A DNA stretch of 14,733 nt from Nitrospirota bacterium (GTDB taxonomy: Bacteria; Nitrospirota; JAOUDF01): contig JAOUDF010000038.1 of NCBI GenBank assembly GCA_029859385.1, positions 1 through 14,733 on the forward strand, in the 5' to 3' direction. Position 1 is the stretch's first letter; every line of letters begins with the position of its first letter. The translations under genes and the position numbers were made by a program. The notes beneath the pieces are model-generated. The model made no database searches and was not told where the DNA came from. It worked only from the letters and a program-made list of their open reading frames with translations. Shown here in pieces: positions 1-6,240 of the stretch.

Positions 1-666
1 GCCGAGATGGTCAAACTGCTGGAGAACACCTTCCGCAGTGTGAATATCGGCCTTGTCAACGAGATCGCCCTGATGAGCGACAGGATGGGGATCGACGTTT
101 GGGAGGTCATCGATTCAGCGGCCACCAAGCCCTTTGGCTTCATGCCGTTTTATCCCGGTCCCGGCCTGGGCGGGCACTGTATTCCCATCGACCCTTTCTA
201 CCTTTCATGGAAGGCCAAGTCCTACGGTTTCGAGGCACGGTTCATCGAGCTGGCCGGCCAGGTAAACGGCAATATGCCGGCCCATGTAGTGACCAGGGTC
301 GCCGATGCCCTCAACGACCAGGGCAAGTGCATCAAGGGGGCGAAAGTCCTCATCCTTGGCGTGGCCTACAAGAAGGACATAGACGATATCCGGGAATCTC
401 CTGCGCTGGACGTCATAGGTCTCCTGCAGAAAAAAGGTGCGAAGGTAGACTACTACGACCCCTACATCCCGTCCTTCGACGAGCACGGGTTCAAGATGAA
501 GGGCATCAAGAAACTCGACGGCGCCTGCGGTAAGTACGACTGTGCTGTTATCATCACCAACCACAGCGGTATCGATTATAAGAAGATCGTGGCCGAAAGC
601 CCCTGCGTAGTCGATACCCGTAACGCACTCAAGGGGGTAAAGAGCCGAAAGGTGGTGAGGCTCTGA
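1..666 (+). CDS. UDP-N-acetylhexosamine 6-dehydrogenase, WbpA-type, C-terminal part (5'-truncated by window edge)
   Basis: The reading frame is open from base 1, so the N-terminal NAD-binding domain lies outside the window. The visible 221 residues hold the central helical region and the C-terminal UDP-binding domain of the UDP-glucose/UDP-GlcNAc dehydrogenase superfamily. The signature GGHCIPIDPFYL carries the catalytic cysteine (codon 178-180). The flanking text (KLLENTFRSVNIGLVNE, ATKPFGFMPFYPGPG) resembles WbpA-type enzymes, which oxidise UDP-GlcNAc to UDP-GlcNAcA using two NAD+, rather than UDP-glucose dehydrogenases, which have GGSCFPKD at this site. The C-terminal motif KKDIDDIRESPALDV is typical of the family. 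The stop codon overlaps the next start by one base (TGATG), so the two genes are translationally coupled and probably act in sequence in cytoplasmic nucleotide-sugar synthesis for a surface polysaccharide. The exact hexosamine substrate cannot be fixed from sequence alone. Confidence 0.9.
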   Translation, partial: AEMVKLLENTFRSVNIGLVNEIALMSDRMGIDVWEVIDSAATKPFGFMPFYPGPGLGGHCIPIDPFYLSWKAKSYGFEARFIELAGQVNGNMPAHVVTRVADALNDQGKCIKGAKVLILGVAYKKDIDDIRESPALDVIGLLQKKGAKVDYYDPYIPSFDEHGFKMKGIKKLDGACGKYDCAVIITNHSGIDYKKIVAESPCVVDTRNALKGVKSRKVVRL

Positions 667-1604
667 TGGCACTTTATCTTATCACCGGCGGTGCGGGTTT
701 CATTGGTTCCAACATTACGGCGCGTCTCCTGAAAGACGGCCACCGCGTTCGCATCCTCGATGATTTCTCCACGGGGAGGGATGAAAATCTCAAGGGCCTC
801 GACAGTGGCCTCGAGGTGATCAGGGGTGACATCCGGAACATGGACACCGTGAAGAAGGCTGCCGAGGGAGTCGACTACGTGCTCCATCAGGCTGCCCTCC
901 CGTCGGTGCAGCGGTCGGTGGAAGATCCTCTTACCTCCAACGAGGTTAATATCACCGGCACCCTCAACGTGCTGGTCGCTGCCCGGGATGCCGGAGCCAA
1001 GCGAGTGGTCTATGCTGCCTCGTCGTCGGCCTACGGCGATACCCCGACCCTTCCCAAGCGGGAAGACATGATCCCCACCCCCCTTTCACCCTATGCCATC
1101 AACAAGCTGACCGGTGAATACTACTGTCGGGTTTTTTATCAGCTCTACGGGCTTGAGACGGTGGCGCTGCGCTATTTCAATATCTTTGGTCCGCGCCAGG
1201 ACCCCAAGTCGCACTACGCAGCGGTGATTCCGATCTTTACGCGCCGCTTTCAGGAGGGGAAAGCACCTACGGTATACGGTGACGGCGAGCAGTCGCGGGA
1301 CTTCACCTATATCGACAACGCCGTCTCGGCCAACCTGCTGGCCTGCACCGCCCCCGAGGCGCCGGGAAAGGTCTTCAATATCGCCTGTGGGGAGAGGTTT
1401 ACCCTCAATGAGCTGCTCGACCGCATCCGCAAAATCATGGGGCACAATCTACCCGCCGAGTATGCCGCTCCGCGTCGTGGCGATGTCAAGCATTCCCTCG
1501 CCGATATCTCGCTGGCGGAGAAATACCTTGGATACAAGCCGCTGGTGAGTTTTGATGAGGGGCTTAGAAAAACCGTGGCATGGTTTTCCGGTGGGGCTTC
1601 GTAA
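666..1604 (+). CDS. NAD-dependent nucleotide-sugar C4-epimerase (WbpP-like, extended SDR)
   Basis: This 312-residue protein is an extended short-chain dehydrogenase/reductase. It has the NAD-binding GGAGFIG at residues 8-14, the Ser cluster SSSAYGD at 119-125, and the catalytic YAINK with Tyr143 and Lys147. ALRYFNIFGPRQDP and GDGEQSRDFTYIDN are substrate-domain motifs of UDP-hexose 4-epimerases. The segments VDYVLHQAALPSVQRSVEDP and GDVKHSLADIS resemble WbpP of Pseudomonas aeruginosa, which acts on UDP-GlcNAc and UDP-GlcNAcA, more than GalE. Its start overlaps the stop of the UDP-HexNAc dehydrogenase, so conversion of UDP-GlcNAcA to UDP-GalNAcA is the natural inference. An intrinsic terminator follows 33 bases after the stop. 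Plain UDP-glucose or UDP-glucuronate epimerase activity cannot be excluded. Confidence 0.88.
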   Translation: MALYLITGGAGFIGSNITARLLKDGHRVRILDDFSTGRDENLKGLDSGLEVIRGDIRNMDTVKKAAEGVDYVLHQAALPSVQRSVEDPLTSNEVNITGTLNVLVAARDAGAKRVVYAASSSAYGDTPTLPKREDMIPTPLSPYAINKLTGEYYCRVFYQLYGLETVALRYFNIFGPRQDPKSHYAAVIPIFTRRFQEGKAPTVYGDGEQSRDFTYIDNAVSANLLACTAPEAPGKVFNIACGERFTLNELLDRIRKIMGHNLPAEYAAPRRGDVKHSLADISLAEKYLGYKPLVSFDEGLRKTVAWFSGGAS

Positions 1605-1636
1605 GCGCAATATCTTCAGTTGAAAGTTCTTCCTTT

Positions 1637-1669
1637 AAAAACTCAAGTGCCTTGTGGCTTGAGTTTTTT
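1637..1669 (+). terminator. Rho-independent terminator after the first sugar-gene pair
   Basis: Left arm AAAAACTCAAG (1637-1647) and right arm CTTGAGTTTTT (1658-1668) are perfect complements of 11 bp around a 10-base loop. The T-run spans 1664-1669 and continues, after one G, to 1675. The structure separates the dehydrogenase/epimerase pair from the UDP-glucose dehydrogenase gene. It implies either two transcription units or partial read-through, because no strong promoter is visible between the hairpin and the next gene. Confidence 0.88.
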
Positions 1670-1721
1670 GTTTTTGTACATTATTCTTCAACCCTTGTTT
1701 GTTGACAGATTCATATATTTC

Positions 1722-1734
1722 AGGAGGAAATGTG
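1722..1734 (+). promoter_or_regulatory. Ribosome binding site that fixes a GTG start for UDP-glucose dehydrogenase
   Basis: AGGAGG (1722-1727) lies 4 bases before GTG at 1732-1734, which begins the family's expected N-terminus (M)HIAVIGSGYVG. An ATG at 1730-1732 overlaps this GTG out of frame and stops after three codons (TAG at 1739-1741). A longer in-frame TTG start at 1699 has no SD sequence and would add 11 residues before the conserved NAD-binding strand. Confidence 0.8.
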
Positions 1735-3039
1735 CACATAGCGGTAATCGGGTCGGGTTATGTCGGGCTGGTGGCCGGGGCCGGGCTTTCGGACTTCGGT
1801 ATGGACGTCACCTGCGTCGACTCCAACGCGGAGAAGATCGAGGCGCTGAAGAAGGGGATCATTCCCATCTACGAGCCGGGTCTCGATGAGCTGGTCAAGC
1901 GAAACGTGGACAAGGGACGGCTCTTCTTTTCCACCGACCTGCCTGCGGCGGTGAAGCAATCGCTGGTCATCTTCATTGCGGTGGGGACCCCCGAGGGGCC
2001 CGACGGCAGGCCAGACATGTCATTTTATGAGACGGTGGCGAAGCAGATCGCCGGCTGCATGGATGACTACAAAGTCATTGTCAACAAGAGCACTGTCCCC
2101 GTCGGTACCGGAGCATGGGTGCGGAAGGTGATCGAGGCGAACCAGAAGGCGAAGGTCAACTTCGATGTCGTCTCCAACCCCGAGTTCCTCCGTGAAGGCT
2201 CTGCCATCGGCGACTTCATGCGCCCCGATCGCGTCGTGCTCGGCGTCGAAAGCGACCAGGCCGCTGCCATCATGAAGGACATCTATCGTGCGCTCTACCT
2301 CATCGAGACCCCCTTTGTGGTAACCAACCTCCAGACGGCCGAGCTTATCAAATACGCCTCCAACGCATTCCTGGCCACCAAGATATCGTTCATCAACGAA
2401 ATGGCCAACATTTGCGACAAGATCGGCGGCGACGTCCACCATGTCTCCAAGGCCATGGGGCTCGACAAACGGATCGGCTCCAAGTTTCTCCACCCCGGCC
2501 CAGGCTACGGCGGCTCCTGCTTCCCCAAGGACACCAAGGCCCTCAAGTACATCTCCGAGGATGCCGGTGCGCCGTGCCATATCGTCGATGCCGTCATCGG
2601 GATCAACGAGCGGCAGCGGGAGCGGATCTTCGAGAAGATCACCGCCGCCGTCGGCACCCTTAAAGGGAAGACCGTGGGCGTGCTGGGCATTGCCTTCAAG
2701 CCCAACACCGACGACATCCGCGAATCTCCCGCCGTCGACATCATCAAGCTTCTCACCGATGCGGGGGCCAGGGTAAAGGCCTACGATCCCGCCGCCATGG
2801 AGACCGGTGCCGCCGAGCTCAAGGGGCGCGATGTCGAGTATTGTGACGATGCCTACCGCGTCGCCGACGGCAGCGACCTGCTGGTCTTCATGACCGAGTG
2901 GAACGAGTTCCGGAGCCTCGACATGGGGCGGATGAAAACCCTGCTCAAGGCGCCGGTGGTGGTTGATGCACGCAACATCTGTGAGCCGTCGCGGATGAAG
3001 GATCTGGGCTTCAAATACACCGGAGTGGGCCGTGGATAG
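1732..3039 (+). CDS. ugd: UDP-glucose 6-dehydrogenase
   Basis: The enzyme oxidises UDP-glucose to UDP-glucuronate with two NAD+ in the cytoplasm. From the GTG start the product is 435 residues, the usual length. The Rossmann motif GSGYVG is at residues 7-12. NPEFLREGSAI follows in the first domain, with NAFLATKISFINE in the central helix. GPGYGGSCFPKD carries the catalytic Cys263 (codon 2518-2520), and FKPNTDDIRESPAVD lies in the C-terminal UDP-binding domain. GGSCFPKD at the active site separates it from the GGHCIPID enzyme at the start of the window. The stop overlaps the next start by 8 bases, coupling it to a UDP-glucuronate epimerase that would use its product. The start follows the AGGAGG spacing and the family N-terminus. 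Confidence 0.95.
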   Translation: MHIAVIGSGYVGLVAGAGLSDFGMDVTCVDSNAEKIEALKKGIIPIYEPGLDELVKRNVDKGRLFFSTDLPAAVKQSLVIFIAVGTPEGPDGRPDMSFYETVAKQIAGCMDDYKVIVNKSTVPVGTGAWVRKVIEANQKAKVNFDVVSNPEFLREGSAIGDFMRPDRVVLGVESDQAAAIMKDIYRALYLIETPFVVTNLQTAELIKYASNAFLATKISFINEMANICDKIGGDVHHVSKAMGLDKRIGSKFLHPGPGYGGSCFPKDTKALKYISEDAGAPCHIVDAVIGINERQRERIFEKITAAVGTLKGKTVGVLGIAFKPNTDDIRESPAVDIIKLLTDAGARVKAYDPAAMETGAAELKGRDVEYCDDAYRVADGSDLLVFMTEWNEFRSLDMGRMKTLLKAPVVVDARNICEPSRMKDLGFKYTGVGRG

Positions 3040-3997
3040 GATACTGGTTACCGGTGGGGCAGGGTTCATCGGGTCGAGCCTCGTCGATCAGCTGCTGGCG
3101 CAGGGCCGTAAGGTTGTCTGTGTCGACAACTTCAACGATTTCTACGACCCCGCCATAAAGCGCGGCAACATCGTCGCCCACTTGGCCAACCCCAACTACA
3201 CCCTGCACGAGGGGGATATCTGCGACCTGCCTTTCCTCGAAAAACTGTTCGACGGTGAGCCCTTTACCCATATCGTACACCTCGCCGCCAGGGCCGGGGT
3301 AAGGCCGTCGGTGCTTCAGCCGCTCCTCTACGAAGAGGTCAACGTCCGCGGCACTCTCAACCTGCTGGAGCTGTCCAAACGCCACGGGATGAAGAACTTC
3401 ATCTTCGGCTCCACCTCGTCCATCTACGGTGACAATGAAAAGGTCCCCTTCAGCGAGGACGACCGGGTCGACTTCCCTGTCTCCCCCTATGCCGCAACCA
3501 AGAAGGCGGCCGAATTACTCTGCTACAACTACCATCACCTTTACGGCATGAACGTCACCTGTCTGCGGTTTTTCACCGTCTATGGCCCCCGGCAGCGCCC
3601 CGAGATGGCCATCCACAAGTTCACCCACCTCATCGACACCGGTGGAGAGATACCCCTCTACGGCGACGGTTCTGCCCTGCGCGACTTCACCTATGTCGAC
3701 GATATCCTCCAGGGCGTCGTGGCTGCCATCGATCGCTGCTACCCCTTCGAGATCATCAACCTCGGCGAGTCGGAGACCACCGACATGAAACGCCTCATAC
3801 GGCTCATCGAAGAGGCCGTCGGCAAAAAGGCCCGGATAAACTACCTCCCGTCGCAACCCGGGGACGTGAAGAAGACCTATGCCGATATCTCCAAGGCTCG
3901 CCGCCTGCTGGACTACAATCCCCACACCAAGGTCGAGAAGGGGGTACCCCTCTTTGTGGAGTGGTACAGGAAGGTTGTCGGTCAGTCAGTCGGGTAA
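3032..3997 (+). CDS. UDP-glucuronate 4-epimerase (extended SDR)
   Basis: The likely reaction is interconversion of UDP-glucuronate and UDP-galacturonate. The 321-residue product has GGAGFIG at residues 8-14, STSSIYGD at 127-134 and YAATK with Tyr153 and Lys157, so the SDR catalytic set is complete. NFNDFYDPAIKRGN near residue 33 and RFFTVYGPRQRPEMAIHKF in the substrate domain are characteristic of UDP-glucuronate 4-epimerases, where GalE and WbpP relatives have RYFNVFG. The GTG start at 3032 lies inside the end of ugd. GGAG at 3022-3025 precedes it by 6 bases, so translation is coupled to ugd. The gene order, with UDP-glucuronate producer then consumer, supports the call. Another C4- or C5-epimerisation of a related uronic acid remains possible. 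Confidence 0.88.
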   Translation: MDRILVTGGAGFIGSSLVDQLLAQGRKVVCVDNFNDFYDPAIKRGNIVAHLANPNYTLHEGDICDLPFLEKLFDGEPFTHIVHLAARAGVRPSVLQPLLYEEVNVRGTLNLLELSKRHGMKNFIFGSTSSIYGDNEKVPFSEDDRVDFPVSPYAATKKAAELLCYNYHHLYGMNVTCLRFFTVYGPRQRPEMAIHKFTHLIDTGGEIPLYGDGSALRDFTYVDDILQGVVAAIDRCYPFEIINLGESETTDMKRLIRLIEEAVGKKARINYLPSQPGDVKKTYADISKARRLLDYNPHTKVEKGVPLFVEWYRKVVGQSVG

Positions 3998-4021
3998 AAT
4001 AAAGCCGACAGTAGAATTTTT
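3989..4021 (+). terminator. Weak terminator candidate after the UDP-glucuronate epimerase
   Basis: GTCGG (3989-3993) can pair with CCGAC (4005-4009) across an 11-base loop. A competing left arm TGTCGG sits at 3976-3981. A T5 run (4017-4021) follows only after a 7-base gap. The stem is short, so this may be a weak or non-functional terminator ahead of the ribosomal-protein promoter. Confidence 0.25.
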
Positions 4022-4022
4022 C

Positions 4023-4050
4023 TTGACAAGTCGCTTCAAAAACCTATAAT
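4023..4050 (+). promoter_or_regulatory. Sigma70-type promoter of rplM-rpsI
   Basis: A perfect -35 TTGACA (4023-4028) and a perfect -10 TATAAT (4045-4050) are separated by 16 bases. Upstream is a T-rich stretch (TTTTTC) that could act as part of an UP element. Transcription would start near 4057, giving a leader of about 50 bases before rplM. Two consensus hexamers suit a strong growth-linked ribosomal-protein promoter. Confidence 0.92.
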
Positions 4051-4107
4051 TTGCACTTCTTGTTCGCAGAATCAGTTTATTGTATCGTGTGGCTTCAGGG
4101 GTAAAAC

Positions 4108-4539
4108 ATGAAAACTGTAATGGCTACAAAGCAGAATATTGAAAAGCAGTGGTATCTGGTTGATGCCGAAAACAAGGTGCTCGGCAGGCTGGCTTCCGAG
4201 ATAGCGGCCGTTCTCAGGGGCAAGAAGAAGCCTTCTTTCGTTCCTCATGAGGATACGGGCGATTTTGTGGTGGTGGTCAACGCCGAAAAGATCGCCATGA
4301 CCGGCAAGAAGCTGACCGACAAGGTCTACTATAGCCACTCCTTCTATCCCGGCGGTCTCAAGGCGGCGACGCCCAAGGAACTGCTGGAGAAGGCTCCCGA
4401 GAAGATACTGACCTTTGCCGTCAAGGGGATGCTCCCCAAGAATCGCCTTGGCAGGCAGATGATAAAGAAGCTGAAGGTGTATGCCGGTACGGAGCACCCG
4501 CACGAGGCCCAGAAACCCGAAAAGATTGAACTGGTTTAA
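4108..4539 (+). CDS. rplM: 50S ribosomal protein L13
   Basis: L13 is an early-assembling protein of the large ribosomal subunit that binds 23S rRNA. The 143-residue product is the normal length. It contains the family core WYLVDAENKVLGRLASEIA, then DTGDFVVVVNAEKI, YYSHSFYPGG and the basic stretch GMLPKNRLGRQM. ATG at 4108 is preceded by AGGGG (4097-4101) with a 6-base spacer, which supports it over the internal ATG four codons later. rpsI follows after 11 bases in the classical rplM-rpsI arrangement, from the consensus promoter at 4023-4050. In Escherichia coli L13 represses its own operon through the leader. The roughly 50-base leader here shows no obvious stable stem by eye. Confidence 0.98.
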   Translation: MKTVMATKQNIEKQWYLVDAENKVLGRLASEIAAVLRGKKKPSFVPHEDTGDFVVVVNAEKIAMTGKKLTDKVYYSHSFYPGGLKAATPKELLEKAPEKILTFAVKGMLPKNRLGRQMIKKLKVYAGTEHPHEAQKPEKIELV

Positions 4540-4550
4540 GGAGTTAGTAA

Positions 4551-4946
4551 ATGGCTGAAGCAGCGAAATATGCCGCAACCGGCAGGAGAAAGCACTCGGT
4601 CGCCAGGGTTTGGCTCAAGCCCGGCACCGGCAAGATTGTGGTGAACGACAAGGATATCAACGAGTATTTCGGTCGTGAGCCCCTCAAGATGATCATCAAC
4701 CAGCCGCTGGAGATCGCGAACGTGGTCGGCAAGTACGACGTGTTCGTGAATGTAGCCGGCGGCGGGCATTCCGGACAGGCCGGTGCCATCAGGCACGGCA
4801 TTTCCCGTGCGCTGCTCCTTACCGATACCACGGTGAGGGCGAAGCTGAAGCCGGAAGGGCTGCTTACCCGCGACCCCAGGGCGAAAGAGCGTAAGAAGTA
4901 CGGTCTCAAGTCTGCCCGGAGAAGGTTCCAGTTCTCCAAGAGGTAA
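4551..4946 (+). CDS. rpsI: 30S ribosomal protein S9
   Basis: S9 is a small-subunit protein whose basic C-terminal tail reaches the P-site tRNA. The 131-residue product has the expected N-terminal AATGRRKHSVARVWLKPG, the central GGGHSGQAGAIRHGISRAL and the tail KKYGLKSARRRFQFSKR, ending in the conserved Lys-Arg. AAGGAG (4538-4543) overlaps the rplM stop and lies 7 bases before the ATG, so the pair is translated in tandem. A strong Rho-independent terminator 26 bases after the stop closes the operon. Confidence 0.98.
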   Translation: MAEAAKYAATGRRKHSVARVWLKPGTGKIVVNDKDINEYFGREPLKMIINQPLEIANVVGKYDVFVNVAGGGHSGQAGAIRHGISRALLLTDTTVRAKLKPEGLLTRDPRAKERKKYGLKSARRRFQFSKR

Positions 4947-4961
4947 CGGTCCGGAACCGTT
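4945..4961 (+). other. Small hairpin over the rpsI stop codon
   Basis: AACGGT (4945-4950) and ACCGTT (4956-4961) are perfect complements around a CCGGA loop. The left arm contains two bases of the TAA stop. No T-run follows, so it is not a terminator by itself; it could guard the mRNA 3' end or be incidental. Confidence 0.4.
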
Positions 4962-4972
4962 GTTGTGCATCG

Positions 4973-5003
4973 AAAGGAAGGCCCACAAGGCCTTCCTTTT
5001 TTT
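4973..5003 (+). terminator. Rho-independent terminator of rplM-rpsI
   Basis: AAAGGAAGGCC (4973-4983) pairs perfectly over 11 bp with GGCCTTCCTTT (4989-4999) around a CACAA loop. T7 at 4997-5003 forms the U-tract. It cleanly separates the ribosomal-protein unit from argC. Confidence 0.95.
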
Positions 5004-5006
5004 GTT

Positions 5007-5023
5007 GGAATGGGGTACATTCC
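5007..5023. promoter_or_regulatory. Dyad GGAATG-N5-CATTCC upstream of argC (possible operator)
   Basis: A perfect 6-bp inverted repeat with a 5-base centre lies between the rpsI terminator and argC, about 35 bases before the argC start. Its size and position would suit a transcription-factor site. It does not match the ArgR box as known from E. coli well enough to name a regulator, and no clear promoter hexamers are visible here. Confidence 0.35.
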
Positions 5024-5058
5024 CGAACGTCTGTTGTTTAGGGTAAGCGAGGGATATC

Positions 5059-6105
5059 ATGATAAAAGTCGCTGTTGTAGGGGCTTCGGGCTATACCGGC
5101 ATTGAGCTGCTGCGGCTGCTTATGCAGCATCCGGATGTCGAAATCGCGGCGGTCACCTCCGAAAAGGCCGCAGGCAAGCCGATATTGACGGTCTTCCCGT
5201 CGCTGGTCGGCATCCTCGACCTTGAGTGCGAGCCACTGGACCCTGCTGCCATCGCTCCCCGGGTCGACATCGTTTTTCTGGCTCTTCCTCACAAGACGGC
5301 CATGGACGCGGCGGCGGACTTCCTGAAGCTTGGTAAAAAAGTTATCGACCTGTCGGCAGATTTCCGGTTGAAGGATGCCGAGGTCTACCGGCAGTGGTAC
5401 GGTGAGGAGCATACGCAGAGCACCCTGCTGGGTGAGGCGGTCTACGGGCTGCCGGAGCTGTTCCGGGCCGAGATTCCCGGGGCGCGGCTGGTCAGTAATC
5501 CGGGCTGCTACCCGACGGCAACAGCGCTGGGGCTGGCGCCGCTGGTGAAGAATAAGCTGATTGATCCCGAGACAATTGTGGTGGATGCCAAGTCCGGCGT
5601 CTCGGGTGCGGGGCGGGGGCTGGGCTTGCCCTATCACTATCCCGAGGCCAACGAGGCGCTCATGGCCTACAAGGTGGCCGCCCACCGGCACACCCCGGAG
5701 ATCGAGCAGACCCTTGGCACTCTCGCCGGGCGGGAGGTACGGATTACCTTCACTCCCCATCTGGTGCCCATGAACCGGGGGATTCTCAGCACGATCTATG
5801 CGCGGCTCAATGATACTTTAGGCGTCGATGCCGGGCGCCTGTCGGGGCTTTATCAGGATTTCTATAAAGGAGAGCCCTTTGTGAAGGTGTTGACCGAAGG
5901 GCAGTTCCCCAATGTGGCCCATGTGCGCGGCTCCAATTACTGTCAGATCGGGGTCGGTTTTGATCCCCGGACTGGCCAGGTAGTGGTGGTTTCGGTGATC
6001 GACAACCTGGTAAAAGGGGCGTCGGGGCAGGCGGTGCAGAACATGAACCTTATGGCAGGGTTGCCTGAAACGACGGGGCTTCTCGGGGCCGCGGTGTTCC
6101 CGTAG
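5059..6105 (+). CDS. argC: N-acetyl-gamma-glutamyl-phosphate reductase
   Basis: ArgC reduces N-acetylglutamyl 5-phosphate to N-acetylglutamate 5-semialdehyde with NADPH, the third step of arginine synthesis. The 348-residue product is typical of the long ArgC form. The N-terminal dinucleotide-binding motif is VGASGYTGIELLRLL, DLSADFRL follows at residues 97-104, and SNPGCYPTA carries the nucleophilic Cys150 (codon 5506-5508). AKSGVSGAGRG and the His-containing AAHRHTPEIEQ (207-217) complete the active site. ATG at 5059 has GAGGG (5049-5053) 5 bases upstream. The gene starts 55 bases after the rpsI terminator, so it needs its own promoter, which I cannot identify with confidence. argJ, acting two steps later, follows after 135 bases. 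Confidence 0.97.
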   Translation: MIKVAVVGASGYTGIELLRLLMQHPDVEIAAVTSEKAAGKPILTVFPSLVGILDLECEPLDPAAIAPRVDIVFLALPHKTAMDAAADFLKLGKKVIDLSADFRLKDAEVYRQWYGEEHTQSTLLGEAVYGLPELFRAEIPGARLVSNPGCYPTATALGLAPLVKNKLIDPETIVVDAKSGVSGAGRGLGLPYHYPEANEALMAYKVAAHRHTPEIEQTLGTLAGREVRITFTPHLVPMNRGILSTIYARLNDTLGVDAGRLSGLYQDFYKGEPFVKVLTEGQFPNVAHVRGSNYCQIGVGFDPRTGQVVVVSVIDNLVKGASGQAVQNMNLMAGLPETTGLLGAAVFP

Positions 6106-6120
6106 AAATCGAGAATAGTT

Positions 6121-6189
6121 GTCATACCAGCGTAAGCTGGTATCCAGGGTTTGTGAGACTGCTTGGATTCCGGCGTTCGCCGGAATGAC
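6121..6189. repeat. REP-like intergenic palindromic element (two inverted hairpins)
   Basis: Two hairpins face each other. ATACCAGC (6124-6131) pairs with GCTGGTAT (6136-6143) around GTAA. ATTCCGGC (6167-6174) pairs with GCCGGAAT (6179-6186) around GTTC. The whole unit is bounded by GTCAT (6121-6125) and ATGAC (6185-6189), and each inner side carries a TCCA or TTGGA flank. It matches the general pattern GTCATTCCGGCGAAAGCCGG of repeats abundant between genes in many Proteobacteria, which when translated give spurious peptides such as WIPAYAGMT. It lies between argC and argJ and may affect mRNA stability or partial termination. Membership in a genomic family is from general knowledge, not a search. 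Confidence 0.8.
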
Positions 6190-6240
6190 AAAAACAGAGC
6201 TCTTCAGGTTTTTTGCAGTCTGTCAAATAGAGGGTAAGAA

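Noticed and set aside
1702..1719. TTGACA and TATATT upstream of ugd as a promoter
   Set aside because: The hexamers are only 6 bases apart, so they cannot serve as a -35/-10 pair. TTGACA with a correct 17-base spacing faces AGGAAA, which is not a -10.
2020..3069. A 349-codon minus-strand open frame across ugd
   Set aside because: It is a shadow of the conserved ugd frame, with a Gly/Val/His-rich translation of no recognisable family.
4057..4107. Ribosomal-protein leader RNA before rplM
   Set aside because: The leader is only about 50 bases and I find no stable stem or known L13-leader pattern by eye.
4011..4107. tRNA or small RNA gene in the gap before rplM
   Set aside because: There is no cloverleaf, no TTC-type T-loop and no CCA end. 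The gap is explained by the promoter and leader.
5943..6191. Minus-strand frame beginning MSFRRTPES and containing WIPAYAGMT
   Set aside because: This peptide is the well-known false translation of the REP-like repeat at 6121-6189.
6189..6215. CAAAAAC ... GTTTTTTG as a terminator between argC and argJ
   Set aside because: The stem is made almost only of A-T pairs with a 12-base loop, too weak to count as an intrinsic terminator.
6156..6221. AGACTGC (6156-6162) complementary to GCAGTCT (6215-6221)
   Set aside because: Seven paired bases across a 52-base loop that includes half of the REP-like element can easily occur by chance.
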